Part shown: piece after piece, positions 45,452 through 54,554 of the stretch
How positions within the stretch are numbered: the stretch's first letter is position 1
How the letters are laid out: each line of letters opens with the position of its first letter
NCBI RefSeq assembly: GCF_016765695.1
Contig: NZ_JAETGO010000048.1
Coordinates: 1 to 64,000 of the forward strand
Direction: 5' to 3'
Source of the DNA: Sporosalibacterium faouarense
GTDB taxonomy: Bacteria; Bacillota; Clostridia; Tissierellales; VENL01
Length of the DNA: 64,000 nt
The notes under the pieces: model-generated
The model's input: the letters and a program-made list of their open reading frames with translations, nothing else
Databases searched by the model: none
Told to the model about the DNA's origin: nothing
Program-made: the position numbers and the translations under genes

Positions 45452-46483
45452 TTATTTTTCAGCTAAAAGAGTTTCTACAATCTTGTCGACAGTATACACT
45501 GTTGATAATGCACTGCATGCATGACCTGATCCATCAAGTCTAAATACATGATCTTCTTTAACAGCCTTCAATGACTTCCACACAGTATTTTGACTTAACT
45601 CTTCATAAATAGCTTCATCTCCATCAAATACATTTACAAATATATAGTCTGGATTCATTTCAACCAATGCTTCCATTGAAACTTGAACGTAGTTTTCAGA
45701 TTCTGGAAATCCCTTTGGCGCATTCAATCCAAGTCCTGTTTCATCATCATACAAATCAGGTCGGTAAATACAATAGTATTTATCAGCTCCCATCATTGAA
45801 ATCATCATTACCGTCTTACCATTATAGTTTTCTTCTAATTTTTCTCTAGATTCTCTTAATTTTTCATCAACTTCTTTTATAACTTCTTCAGCTTTATCCT
45901 CTTTATTTATGGCTTTACCTACTTCACGAAGACTTAATCTCCAATCTACCTTAGTTTCTGGACCATAAACTGCTACAGGAGCAATTTTCTCAAGATTTTC
46001 AACATCAACACTATTTAAATTATATGCTTGATCTAAAATTAAATCTGGTTCTAATTCTGCTAATAGTTCTAAGTTCACTTCAGTACTCCCAATATCTATA
46101 ACTTCACTTAAATCCATGTCTTCAAAAGGATCCCATGTTGCAGTATAATTCTCAGCTCCACCTGCACCAATAGGTGTAACATCAAGCATTAATAATGTTT
46201 CCCATAGTGGTAAATATGTTGTAACTATCTTAACAGGTTCATTTTCTAAAATTACTTCTCTTCCTGCTGCATCCACATATGTATATGAAGATGCTGGCTC
46301 ACTTTCATTATCAGCTTCCTCTCCATTGTTAGACCCATATTCCATATCTTCTTCCGATTTTATGTTCTCCTTTTGATTATTTTTATCTTCTGTACTCACA
46401 TCATTGACTCCATTTTGAGAACAACCAATTATCAATGATGCAATAATTGCAATAACTATGAATAGTTTAATCTTTTTGTACAT
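45452..46483 (-). CDS. Metal-chelate substrate-binding lipoprotein of nitrogenase-linked importer
   Basis: ATG 46483 follows GGAGGG; an earlier in-frame ATG at 46495 contains that site. 343 residues: lipobox LIIGC, acidic Glu/Asn linker, then a BtuF/FepB-like domain (VKIVTTYLPLWETLLMLDVTPIGAGG, NLELLAELEPDLIL, TVMMISMMGADKYYCIY). First gene of the operon with two permeases, NifH-like and two component 1-like genes. Fur box directly upstream. Ligand is probably a siderophore, heme or related chelate. Confidence 0.92.
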   Translation of the reverse strand: MYKKIKLFIVIAIIASLIIGCSQNGVNDVSTEDKNNQKENIKSEEDMEYGSNNGEEADNESEPASSYTYVDAAGREVILENEPVKIVTTYLPLWETLLMLDVTPIGAGGAENYTATWDPFEDMDLSEVIDIGSTEVNLELLAELEPDLILDQAYNLNSVDVENLEKIAPVAVYGPETKVDWRLSLREVGKAINKEDKAEEVIKEVDEKLRESREKLEENYNGKTVMMISMMGADKYYCIYRPDLYDDETGLGLNAPKGFPESENYVQVSMEALVEMNPDYIFVNVFDGDEAIYEELSQNTVWKSLKAVKEDHVFRLDGSGHACSALSTVYTVDKIVETLLAEK

Positions 46484-46511
46484 AATACCCTCCATTAATT
46501 ATATTTTATTT

Positions 46512-46550
46512 TGATTATGATTATCATTATCATTAACAAGATATATTGTA
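46512..46550 (-). promoter_or_regulatory. Fur box and extended -10 promoter of the nitrogenase-linked operon
   Basis: TGATTAT-G-ATTATCA (46512-46526) is a 7-1-7 Fur repeat with one deviation, and a further ATTATCA follows at 46526-46533. On the minus strand TG-T-TACAAT (TACAAT at 46545-46550) is an extended -10. Fur bound here would repress the operon in iron-rich conditions. Confidence 0.82.
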
Positions 46551-46592
46551 ACATAAGATTAAATATTGATACATAGCTTTTTTTCGAATTTT

Positions 46593-47429
46593 TTATGGAT
46601 TTTTTCCAAATCTTTTTCTGAAGAAACTTGGGGCAAGTCCTGTATGTTTTTTGAAGATTCGGCTAAAATTAAAGGCATCCTCGTAACCTACCATTTTAGC
46701 TATTTCATTAATGGAGTAATTTTCTTGGAGTAGTAAATATTTGGCATGATTTATGCGATATTGTATCAGATACTGTTTTGGACTAATTCCAACTATTTTT
46801 GAAAAAATATAATAAAATTGTTTGCTATCCATATTTATTTTGTTAGCTAAATTCCCAACGGTTATATACTTATTGAAATTATCATGTATATATATAATAA
46901 TCTTTTGAATTAATTCATTTTCAGAACTGCTCAAACTTTCCTTTGCATACTGAAAAATTGTATCAATAACTGAATATAGCTTAGTTTTACTTTTTAACTT
47001 ATCTAAAACCCCCCCACTATTTTGATACTGTATCATTTGTCTCATATAATTATATATTTCTGAACAATATACTTTATCGATATCTACAACAAAGTGCATT
47101 TTAGACAATGGTGTCTTTGACTTTTTAGATTCTTCTATTATTTTATAGTGTAATAGAAAATATTCCCATTCAGAGTCTCCTAATACCATTTTATCCAATG
47201 GTATATTTGATCCAGCAAAAAGTATCCTCCCTGATTCTAAATAATAGTGATGTTTGTCCAAGGTAAATTTAGCTTTACCACGAACTGGAACAACAATCCC
47301 ACATCCTCCTTTCATGGTTCTCCTATTAAGATCTTTGCTTCCCTTGGGTATAGTCAATTTATAGATACCATCAATTTCAAGATTCGAGACTGAGTATTGA
47401 CTTATAACTTTATTTAAGTCTATCTTCAC
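46593..47429 (-). CDS. AraC-family transcriptional regulator
   Basis: 278 residues. Residues 175-275 are the double HTH: YITVGNLANKINMDSKQFYYIFSKIVGISPKQYLIQYRINHA and YSINEIAKMVGYEDAFNFSRIFKKHTGLAPSFFRKR. The N-terminal part has a cupin-like fold (GCGIVVPVRGKAKFTLDKHHYYLESGRILFAG). It lies upstream of and in the same direction as the nitrogenase-linked operon and probably activates it on sensing the imported chelate, in addition to Fur. Confidence 0.92.
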   Translation of the reverse strand: MKIDLNKVISQYSVSNLEIDGIYKLTIPKGSKDLNRRTMKGGCGIVVPVRGKAKFTLDKHHYYLESGRILFAGSNIPLDKMVLGDSEWEYFLLHYKIIEESKKSKTPLSKMHFVVDIDKVYCSEIYNYMRQMIQYQNSGGVLDKLKSKTKLYSVIDTIFQYAKESLSSSENELIQKIIIYIHDNFNKYITVGNLANKINMDSKQFYYIFSKIVGISPKQYLIQYRINHAKYLLLQENYSINEIAKMVGYEDAFNFSRIFKKHTGLAPSFFRKRFGKNP

Positions 47430-47555
47430 AAAATTCCCTCCTTTACGACAAAACTACTATTAAGTAATTATTATATCAAAAACATATTTTTTTGTTCTTT
47501 TTATTTTTTGAAAAAATGGACTATTTCTAGAAATTTCTTATTATAATATAATGAA

Positions 47556-47603
47556 AAACAAACATCCTTATTCATTTAATCACTTCTATAAGGATGTTTG
47601 TTT
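47556..47603 (-). terminator. Terminator of the spore protein gene
   Basis: AAACAAACATCCTTAT and ATAAGGATGTTTGTTT are perfect 16-bp arms with a 16-nt loop; the minus strand continues with TTTTC. Confidence 0.85.
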
Positions 47604-47645
47604 CTCTATTTTTAGTCTTACATAAAATTTAAATATGCAAATCCC

Positions 47646-47885
47646 TTATTTATTAAAATCTCCTGTATCAATTAACTGTCGTTGAGCCTGCTCTATCAAT
47701 CTTTTAGTCATATTTCCCCCTAGGCTACCACCTATGTGACCATTTTCTCTAGATGTTAGATTGTATTTATCAGTTGATTGATTAGCAATTATTCCTAGTT
47801 CATTAGCTATTTCATTCTTCATTTCATTTAATGCTTGTCTTGCTTCTGGAACAACTATTTTCTTTCTACTCCTATTATTAGTCAT
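47646..47885 (-). CDS. Small acid-soluble spore protein, alpha/beta type
   Basis: ATG 47885 has AGGAGG 8 nt upstream, so the longer frame to 47987 is rejected. The 79-residue protein has the two conserved blocks: EARQALNEMKNEIANELGI (with the EIA germination-protease site) and LTSRENGHIGGSLGGNMTKRLIEQAQRQL. It coats DNA in the spore core and protects it. It shows that the organism sporulates; expression would need SigG. Confidence 0.95.
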   Translation of the reverse strand: MTNNRSRKKIVVPEARQALNEMKNEIANELGIIANQSTDKYNLTSRENGHIGGSLGGNMTKRLIEQAQRQLIDTGDFNK

Positions 47886-48004
47886 AAATTTTCCTCCTAG
47901 ATTGACTTGTTTACTTTGTGATAATATTTTTTGTGATAATAAAAAAATTATACTAAACAAAAGTAACCAATTATCTAGCCAGCGCAACTAATTACAATAT
48001 AAAA

Positions 48005-49396
48005 TTAAATACAGTTATTAGACTCTTTGTGAAACTTTTTCTTCTGTTCATACATCCTTTGATCAGCTTTATTAAATAGTTCATCAATATTAGATGCAGA
48101 ATCAGGATATGTTGCTATACCATAACTAAAACTCAAAATAAATGAATTGTTTTCATCAATATAAATAGGAGTCTCTTCTAGTTCCTCATTCATTAGCATC
48201 AGTCTTTCTTCTATTACATCATTATTTAAATTATAAATGCCTGCAATAAATTCATCTCCACCATACCTACCCAAAATGTCCGTGTCCCTAAAACTACTGC
48301 TTAAAATTTCACTAAAAACCTTAAGTCCCTTATCTCCAATATCATGTCCATATTTATCATTTATTTTTTTAAAATCATTTAAATCGAAGAGTACTAGGCT
48401 AAAGTTGCTTTGTTCTTTATTTACCATTTCTTTCATTTTTATTAATTCATTCTTAAAAAAGTGTCTACTGTATAAACCTGTTAATCCATCATGCTGAGAA
48501 TAGTACAATTTCTCTTCAATTAAAATCCTATTTTTAATTAAAAGTTGAATTTGTTCCTTAAAGTACTCAATCATCTTTAAGTCTTCATCATTAAAAGCGT
48601 CCTCTTTGTAACTATCTACATTTAAAATTCCATATATGTCATTGTTAATAATTATAGCAGAGCTCATGGTTGTCTTAATATTAACACCATTTGCTTCAAC
48701 TAAAATTTGATAATTCTCTTTTTTCATATTTGCTTTATTAAATTTTGAAATATCATTAACCATATATGGACTGTTTAAATCACTGATATCATGATATTTA
48801 AAGAAAGTTTCATTATAGGGAATCTTTATTAACTTTAATTTTTCATGATTATAACCAATTGATGCAACAAACTCAAACGATTTTTCATTTTTCAAAACTA
48901 AAAAACTTCCTTTATCAGCGTGATCTATAATTTCCACAGCCTTATTTAATATTGCATTTAAAATCTCATCTATATTTTTAGTTTCCATGATTAAATGGCT
49001 TATGGCTAATATTGAATCTTTAATTTTAGTTAGTTTATTCAATTTCGTATTTAAGGTATTATGCTTTTTTATTAAATTATTCTTTTCTTCTATATAATTC
49101 CTTTGCTCTACTAGCTTCTTAGATAAGGAAAGAAATAAATTGTTAAATTGGCCAAAATATCTTTCTTCTGTCTCTCCCCCAATTTCTCCAGTTTTCACTT
49201 CAATATTACTAATCTTTTTTCTTAAATATTTATAATAGGTAAATGTCATTATATTAATAGTAATAAAAAGTACAAGAATTTGAATAACAGCTTTCTGGTT
49301 TTCTAAAAATAAATTGAATATTATCATAATTAAAGTTGCAGCTAAAAAGTATATAGTCTGTGTCTTTAATATATTTGTATCCCTCTTATTCATCAA
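48005..49396 (-). CDS. Membrane-bound GAF-GGDEF diguanylate cyclase
   Basis: 463 residues. Two N-terminal membrane helices (about 12-30 and 34-54), a coiled coil, a GAF domain (about 135-290), then a GGDEF domain with DGLTGLYSRHFF, LFDLNDFKKINDKYGHDIGD and an intact RYGGDEF active site. It makes c-di-GMP from GTP. The start may be TTG 49396 or ATG 49393; GGGGG lies 12-15 nt upstream. In the same window are an HD-GYP-like gene, an EAL gene and a c-di-GMP riboswitch. Confidence 0.93.
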   Translation of the reverse strand: MMNKRDTNILKTQTIYFLAATLIMIIFNLFLENQKAVIQILVLFITINIMTFTYYKYLRKKISNIEVKTGEIGGETEERYFGQFNNLFLSLSKKLVEQRNYIEEKNNLIKKHNTLNTKLNKLTKIKDSILAISHLIMETKNIDEILNAILNKAVEIIDHADKGSFLVLKNEKSFEFVASIGYNHEKLKLIKIPYNETFFKYHDISDLNSPYMVNDISKFNKANMKKENYQILVEANGVNIKTTMSSAIIINNDIYGILNVDSYKEDAFNDEDLKMIEYFKEQIQLLIKNRILIEEKLYYSQHDGLTGLYSRHFFKNELIKMKEMVNKEQSNFSLVLFDLNDFKKINDKYGHDIGDKGLKVFSEILSSSFRDTDILGRYGGDEFIAGIYNLNNDVIEERLMLMNEELEETPIYIDENNSFILSFSYGIATYPDSASNIDELFNKADQRMYEQKKKFHKESNNCI

Positions 49397-49605
49397 CTAT
49401 TTAATTATCCCCCTTAGTTATGTTTTTATTTTAAGTATACCATGAATCTATATTTACATACCATCAACATCTAAATTTCTAATACTTTTTAGATATATTA
49501 AAAAAGAAAAAATTTTAGATTTTATTTGCTCTCGTAATAAAATATTTTTTTTAGATAACACTAGTTTATATCTAGATAAATTCTATTAATCAAGAAGGTG
49601 GAGTT

Positions 49606-51153
49606 ATGTTACGCAAAATCAAAAATATATTAAGAGCTGCTAGAAATCAAGGTGATAAAACATATGAAAGTAAGATCGTCGATGCTAGTTATGAAAAAAA
49701 TGAAAGATTGAGTTCTTCATTGAAAAAAAATATTGACAATATAAGAAAAACTTTTGGAGACTCTGATGATTTACAGATTAGAAAAATTCCAGGGGGCTCT
49801 GTATATAACTTTGTATTGATTTTCATTGATGGATTAGTAAAGGAAGATGACTTAAATGAATTTATATTAAAATATTTTTCCTTTAAAAATAAGGAATCTA
49901 CTTCATTTAAAGAAATTATAATTAATAGCAATTTACCTGTTACTTCAATACATGAAGTTCAGGACTATAGTGATATTATTGCACATATATTAAATGGACT
50001 TTCAATTTTAATGATTGAAGGTAGTAACACTGCTTATGCTTTAGATTATATCTGCTTTAATAAAAGAAGTATAACTGACTCTAACTTAGAGAAAAATCTA
50101 AGAGGGCCAAGAGAAGCATTTATAGAAGATATTAAGACAAATTTAGCACTACTAAGAAAAAGAATTAAGAGTAGAAATTTTCAAGTTGACAAATTAACTA
50201 TTGGATCTAGAACAAACACTGATGTTGCTATTGTATACATAAGGGATATCGTTAATCTTGACATTGTTAATGAGGTAAAGAGCAGACTTGTCAATATCAA
50301 TTATGATGATGTCCAAGATTCTACGTACTTAGCTCACTTAATCAGTGATAACCCTATTACTATTTTTCCATTAATGGCACCAACAGAAAAACCAGACAAG
50401 GTAAGCTCAAGTCTTTTAAACGGGAGAATTGCTTTGTTATCCGACAATAGCCCTACCGCAATCTTACTACCATCAGTTTTTACTGATTTTTTACATGTTC
50501 AAGATGATTTTTATGAAAGATTTTATAGTGCATTTGCCTCTAGAGTTATACGTTATATAGGTGCATTTTTAGCTGTATTTTCAACGCCTATTTATATTGC
50601 ACTTACTGCTGTAAATGTAGATATGCTCCCTACAAAGCTTGCAATTCCTTTTTCTCAGGTTAGATATGTTGTTCCATTTCCTCTAATAGTAGAAGCTCTA
50701 ATAATGGAAATTACTTTAGAAGTTTTAAGAGAGGCTGGCTTAAGAATTCCAAATCCTATAGGACCTGCTATTAGTATAGTTGGAGGATTAGTTGTAGGGC
50801 AAACCGCTGTAAATGCTGGACTTATTAGCCCTTTCCTGACTATTATTGTAGCATTATCAGCAATAGGTTCATTTACAGTCACTTCAGTAGACTTAGTTAC
50901 TTCCTTAAGAATTATAAAGTTTTTATTTATAATAAGTTCAGGTGTATTTGGGTTGTTTGGATTAGGAGCTTCAGTATCATTATTAATTATACATTCTTGC
51001 TCTTTAACTTCTTTTGGAGTTCCTTACCTAGCTCCATTTAGTGAGACGAGTATTAAAGATGCCTTTAATAGTATTTTTAGGAAACCTTTTATCATAGATT
51101 TCGAAAGGAACAGATACTATAGAATTAAAAATGAAACAAGGGTGAAAAAATGA
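49606..51153 (+). CDS. Spore germinant receptor subunit A (GerA family)
   Basis: 515 residues; AAGGTGGAG before the ATG. Soluble N-terminal domain (about 1-275) and membrane domain, with the GerA-family sequences TDFLHVQDDFYERFYSAFASRVIRYIGAFLAVFSTPIYIAL and REAGLRIPNPIGPAISIVGGLVVGQTAVNAG. First of three overlapping genes A-B-C. The complex in the inner spore membrane senses germinants. The B subunit start overlaps this stop by 4 nt. Confidence 0.95.
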   Translation: MLRKIKNILRAARNQGDKTYESKIVDASYEKNERLSSSLKKNIDNIRKTFGDSDDLQIRKIPGGSVYNFVLIFIDGLVKEDDLNEFILKYFSFKNKESTSFKEIIINSNLPVTSIHEVQDYSDIIAHILNGLSILMIEGSNTAYALDYICFNKRSITDSNLEKNLRGPREAFIEDIKTNLALLRKRIKSRNFQVDKLTIGSRTNTDVAIVYIRDIVNLDIVNEVKSRLVNINYDDVQDSTYLAHLISDNPITIFPLMAPTEKPDKVSSSLLNGRIALLSDNSPTAILLPSVFTDFLHVQDDFYERFYSAFASRVIRYIGAFLAVFSTPIYIALTAVNVDMLPTKLAIPFSQVRYVVPFPLIVEALIMEITLEVLREAGLRIPNPIGPAISIVGGLVVGQTAVNAGLISPFLTIIVALSAIGSFTVTSVDLVTSLRIIKFLFIISSGVFGLFGLGASVSLLIIHSCSLTSFGVPYLAPFSETSIKDAFNSIFRKPFIIDFERNRYYRIKNETRVKK

Positions 51154-52232
51154 AGGATAGAAAAATAAATATTTATCAATATAGAGCAATATTAATAACT
51201 GCTACTATCGGTATAGGTCTTATAACATTGCCAAGAGCACTGGCAAATAAAGTTAGTACAGCATCGTGGTTGGCGATGACTTTGGGTACAGTAATTCTTA
51301 TTGTAATCTCTTTTCTAATTTTAAGATTACTAAATTATTTCCCTAACAATAATATATATGAAATTTCGCAAACTATTTTAGGTAAATATTTATCAATAAT
51401 AATTACGCTTATTTTTATCTCTTATTATACTCTTGTAACCTCATCAACAGTACGATTTACAACCGATGCTATTAATGTTTGGATGCTACCTTTAACTCCT
51501 ATGAGTGCAATTATTTTTATATTATTAATTGTATCTTCCTATGTATGTCTTAAAGGTACTGAAACTTTAGGTAGGTTTTGTACAGCTTTTTTATTTTTTA
51601 ATATTTTGTCTGTTTTATTAGTGCTATTCTTTACATTTACAAAAGTCAAGCCTTATAATATACAGCCATATTTTCATACTACTTTTGTTGAATTGCTTAA
51701 AGGAACTAAAGAATCTCTACTCTCCTTACTTGGAATTGAAACTTTTTTTGTTTTCCATAAATTTATAAATAACGAACAAGATGTTGCTTCTAGTACTTAT
51801 AAAAGTATTATTTTTATTGGAATATTATATGTATTATTGGTGGAAGCTACAATTGGCTATTTTGGAGTGGATCAAATTAAAACTCTTGTTTTTCCCGTAA
51901 TTAGTTTATTTAAAACTATAGAAGTTCGCTACTTTATATTTGAACGTATAGAATTATTTTTTCTAACTCTTTGGTTAGCAGCTGCATTCACTACCATATG
52001 TATTTATTACTATTGTGGATTCTATCTTCTTAAGGTTTTACTACCTAAAAAGGTTTCCCATGCAATTTTACCTATTTATTTTGCTATAACTTTTTATTTA
52101 TCGAGACTTCCTCAAAATATAGATGAAACATTTAAATTATTAAATTATACTGGAAATCTTGGAATTCTTATATGTCTTATTATTACTGTATTACTTTTAA
52201 GTATCGGAAAAATTAGAGGTGTATTTAGATGA
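51150..52232 (+). CDS. Spore germinant receptor subunit B (GerB family, spore permease)
   Basis: 360 residues, ten membrane helices, APC-superfamily spore permease. Motifs: ATIGIGLITLPRALANK near the N-terminus and FFVFHKFINNEQD in the middle. Start ATGA overlaps the gerA-type stop by 4 nt. In GerAB proteins this subunit binds the germinant. Confidence 0.95.
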   Translation: MKDRKINIYQYRAILITATIGIGLITLPRALANKVSTASWLAMTLGTVILIVISFLILRLLNYFPNNNIYEISQTILGKYLSIIITLIFISYYTLVTSSTVRFTTDAINVWMLPLTPMSAIIFILLIVSSYVCLKGTETLGRFCTAFLFFNILSVLLVLFFTFTKVKPYNIQPYFHTTFVELLKGTKESLLSLLGIETFFVFHKFINNEQDVASSTYKSIIFIGILYVLLVEATIGYFGVDQIKTLVFPVISLFKTIEVRYFIFERIELFFLTLWLAAAFTTICIYYYCGFYLLKVLLPKKVSHAILPIYFAITFYLSRLPQNIDETFKLLNYTGNLGILICLIITVLLLSIGKIRGVFR

Positions 52233-53359
52233 GGAAAATATGCTTGTTATTGATTTTTATTCTTACAATAATCCTTATGATAGGTTGTTGGGATTTTAAA
52301 CAAATAGATAATTATTATATTTTAACAGGTCTCTCAATTGATAAAGGTGAAGATAATGAACTAATAGTTTCAACAAGAATATCTGCTCCAATAACTGGAT
52401 TACAGACATCTAATACCTTCACAACAGAAGGGAGAGTAATATCTCGTAAAGGTACTACTATCTTAAATGCTTTACAAAAAATGAGCAATGAACTAAAAAA
52501 AGAAATTTTCCTAGGTCATTTACAGGTTATTATCATTAGCAAAGAAATTGCTAAAACTGATGTTGCAAATATAGTCGATAGCTTATCTAGAAATCCAAAT
52601 ATACAGAGAAAACTCTATATTATAGTTTGCCAAGAAGAAGCGAAAAAAGTAATGGAGGCTGTTAATCCTTTAGATGTTGCCCCTATACCTGATTTAGTGA
52701 ATATGTTTGATATTAATAAGACCAATAACTTTATACCTATAACCTTGGATGAATTCATTTTTAAATACAAGAGTTCTGGATATGACGCCTTATTACCTAT
52801 TGCAAAGGTTTCTAATCAAATCATTGAAGTTAATGGTATGGCTATTTTCCATAATAATAGTTATATAGGAGAATTAAATGGTGAAGAATCAAGAGTGCTC
52901 TCCCTATTAATTTATCCTAAATTTACTACAGAATACTATACCTTATCACAGAAAGATACAAAAAATACTAGTGATTTTGTCACTGTAAAAATTGATAATA
53001 AATCTAGTAAAATTAAAGTTAACCTCAAGGATAATCGTATAGAAACTAAACTATATATTAAATTATATGCTCAAATAACTGAATACTCAAACACTAAAGA
53101 GAATCAAGATGTTCAACAACTATATAATATTGTTTCAAAACAGCTAGAAGAACGTTTAAAAATAGAATTAGAGTCGCTTATAAAAAAATCAAAAGAATAC
53201 AATACAGATATATTGGGCATTGGCAAATATGTTAGGGCAAAATATCAAGATTATTGGGACACTATAAACTGGGAGGATAAATATTCAAATACCAAATTTA
53301 GTACTGACATAAACGTAATAATAAGATCATCATCTTCAACTAAGCTTATTGCAAATTGA
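52229..53359 (+). CDS. Spore germinant receptor subunit C (Ger(x)C lipoprotein)
   Basis: 376 residues. Lipobox MIGCWD with the universal CWDxxEI-like GerC start (GCWDFKQIDNYYILTGLSIDKG) and the FLGHLQVIIISKEIA motif. Start overlaps the B subunit stop by 4 nt. Completes the three-gene germinant receptor operon. Confidence 0.95.
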   Translation: MRKICLLLIFILTIILMIGCWDFKQIDNYYILTGLSIDKGEDNELIVSTRISAPITGLQTSNTFTTEGRVISRKGTTILNALQKMSNELKKEIFLGHLQVIIISKEIAKTDVANIVDSLSRNPNIQRKLYIIVCQEEAKKVMEAVNPLDVAPIPDLVNMFDINKTNNFIPITLDEFIFKYKSSGYDALLPIAKVSNQIIEVNGMAIFHNNSYIGELNGEESRVLSLLIYPKFTTEYYTLSQKDTKNTSDFVTVKIDNKSSKIKVNLKDNRIETKLYIKLYAQITEYSNTKENQDVQQLYNIVSKQLEERLKIELESLIKKSKEYNTDILGIGKYVRAKYQDYWDTINWEDKYSNTKFSTDINVIIRSSSSTKLIAN

Positions 53360-53487
53360 GATTTTATTTTTACTTTAAATCCTATTCTTATTTAATTTCA
53401 AAACATAAAATCCTTGGTATTTTGCATTCCTTTTTATAAAATACAATTATAAGTGATCAATAATATTTCTAAATAAGGAGAATATTT

Positions 53488-54363
53488 ATGAATAATAAAA
53501 CATATGCCCATTATGTAGCTTCCCTTGCGCAAAAGGCAATACTATATGAGGTAAGTGCAACCCCTAAGCCTGGTCTAGTGGATCGTGAAAACAATGGTTC
53601 ACATAGTGATATGGATTTTTTCACATTTATGTCTAGTAGTTCTTCTTTGTATAAGGGAATATATAAATGTGTATTAACAGGAATAGGTTTTTCTGACAAT
53701 GATCTTACTAAGCTTTTAGACCTAATTAGACCTATAGGAATAAAGTGCGAACAATCTATGTTTCAAGCAACCTATGGAGTAAATACTCATAAAGGAATTA
53801 TCTTCTCAATGGGCGTATTAGGTGCAGCTACTGGTAGACTATATGGAAAAAGTAATAAAAAATTATTTTTAGCAGATGAAGTTTGTTCTATTGCAAAACA
53901 TATGACCAAGGGATTAGTCCTTAATGATTTTAAAGATTTAGATAAAAAGAAAGAATTAAGTCACGGGGAATATTTGTACAAGCATTATGGATTTAAAGGG
54001 ATTCGTGGAGAAGCGGAAAGTGGATTTAAAACAATTTTAAAAGAGCCTATTTCAATAATAAGACAATGGGACATTCATAAAAATTTAAATATAAATGACT
54101 TGTGCTTAGAGGTATTGCTCCATATTATGGCAAGTTCTGAAGACACAAATGTGATGATTAGAGGTGGTATAGAAAGCCTACACTATGTTAGAGATATCTC
54201 AAGAGAATTTCTAAAATATGGAGGTATGAATCAGAAAAATGCAAAGGAAATACTTAGATCAATAAATGATACATTTGTTCAGAAGAATATTAGTCCAGGT
54301 GGTTCTGCCGATTTACTAGCTATTACTATATTTCTAGCAATGATAGAAGGTATTCAGTTATAA
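53488..54363 (+). CDS. citG: Triphosphoribosyl-dephospho-CoA synthase (CitG/MdcB family)
   Basis: 291 residues, ATG after AAGGAG. Conserved CitG blocks: LYEVSATPKPGLVDRENNGSH, VNTHKGIIFSMGVLGAATG, SHGEYLYKHYGFKGIRGEAESG, EDTNVMIRGG and SPGGSADLLA. The reaction forms the prosthetic-group precursor of citrate or malonate lyase/decarboxylase from dephospho-CoA and ATP. No lyase gene is visible in the window, so it is a stand-alone copy here. Confidence 0.9.
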   Translation: MNNKTYAHYVASLAQKAILYEVSATPKPGLVDRENNGSHSDMDFFTFMSSSSSLYKGIYKCVLTGIGFSDNDLTKLLDLIRPIGIKCEQSMFQATYGVNTHKGIIFSMGVLGAATGRLYGKSNKKLFLADEVCSIAKHMTKGLVLNDFKDLDKKKELSHGEYLYKHYGFKGIRGEAESGFKTILKEPISIIRQWDIHKNLNINDLCLEVLLHIMASSEDTNVMIRGGIESLHYVRDISREFLKYGGMNQKNAKEILRSINDTFVQKNISPGGSADLLAITIFLAMIEGIQL

Positions 54364-54528
54364 AACTATTGAAATCTAGTTTGTAATTATCTATTTTTTA
54401 ACAAATCTCATAATTTGCAATCATATCGTAATTTTTATTAACAATCTGTTCACACTTTGTACATATTACTTTGTTATTATAATAGTAAGAAGATATCAAA
54501 TTCCCCCAAAGGCCCCCATTTATATATA

Positions 54529-54554
54529 AGGCTTCTACTATTTAGTAGAAGCCT
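54529..54554 (-). terminator. Palindromic terminator overlapping the end of the ABC exporter gene
   Basis: AGGCTTCTACTA and TAGTAGAAGCCT are perfect arms with a TT loop. The stop codon of the minus-strand gene (54538-54540) lies inside. The T-run afterwards is weak (TTATATATA). Confidence 0.7.
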
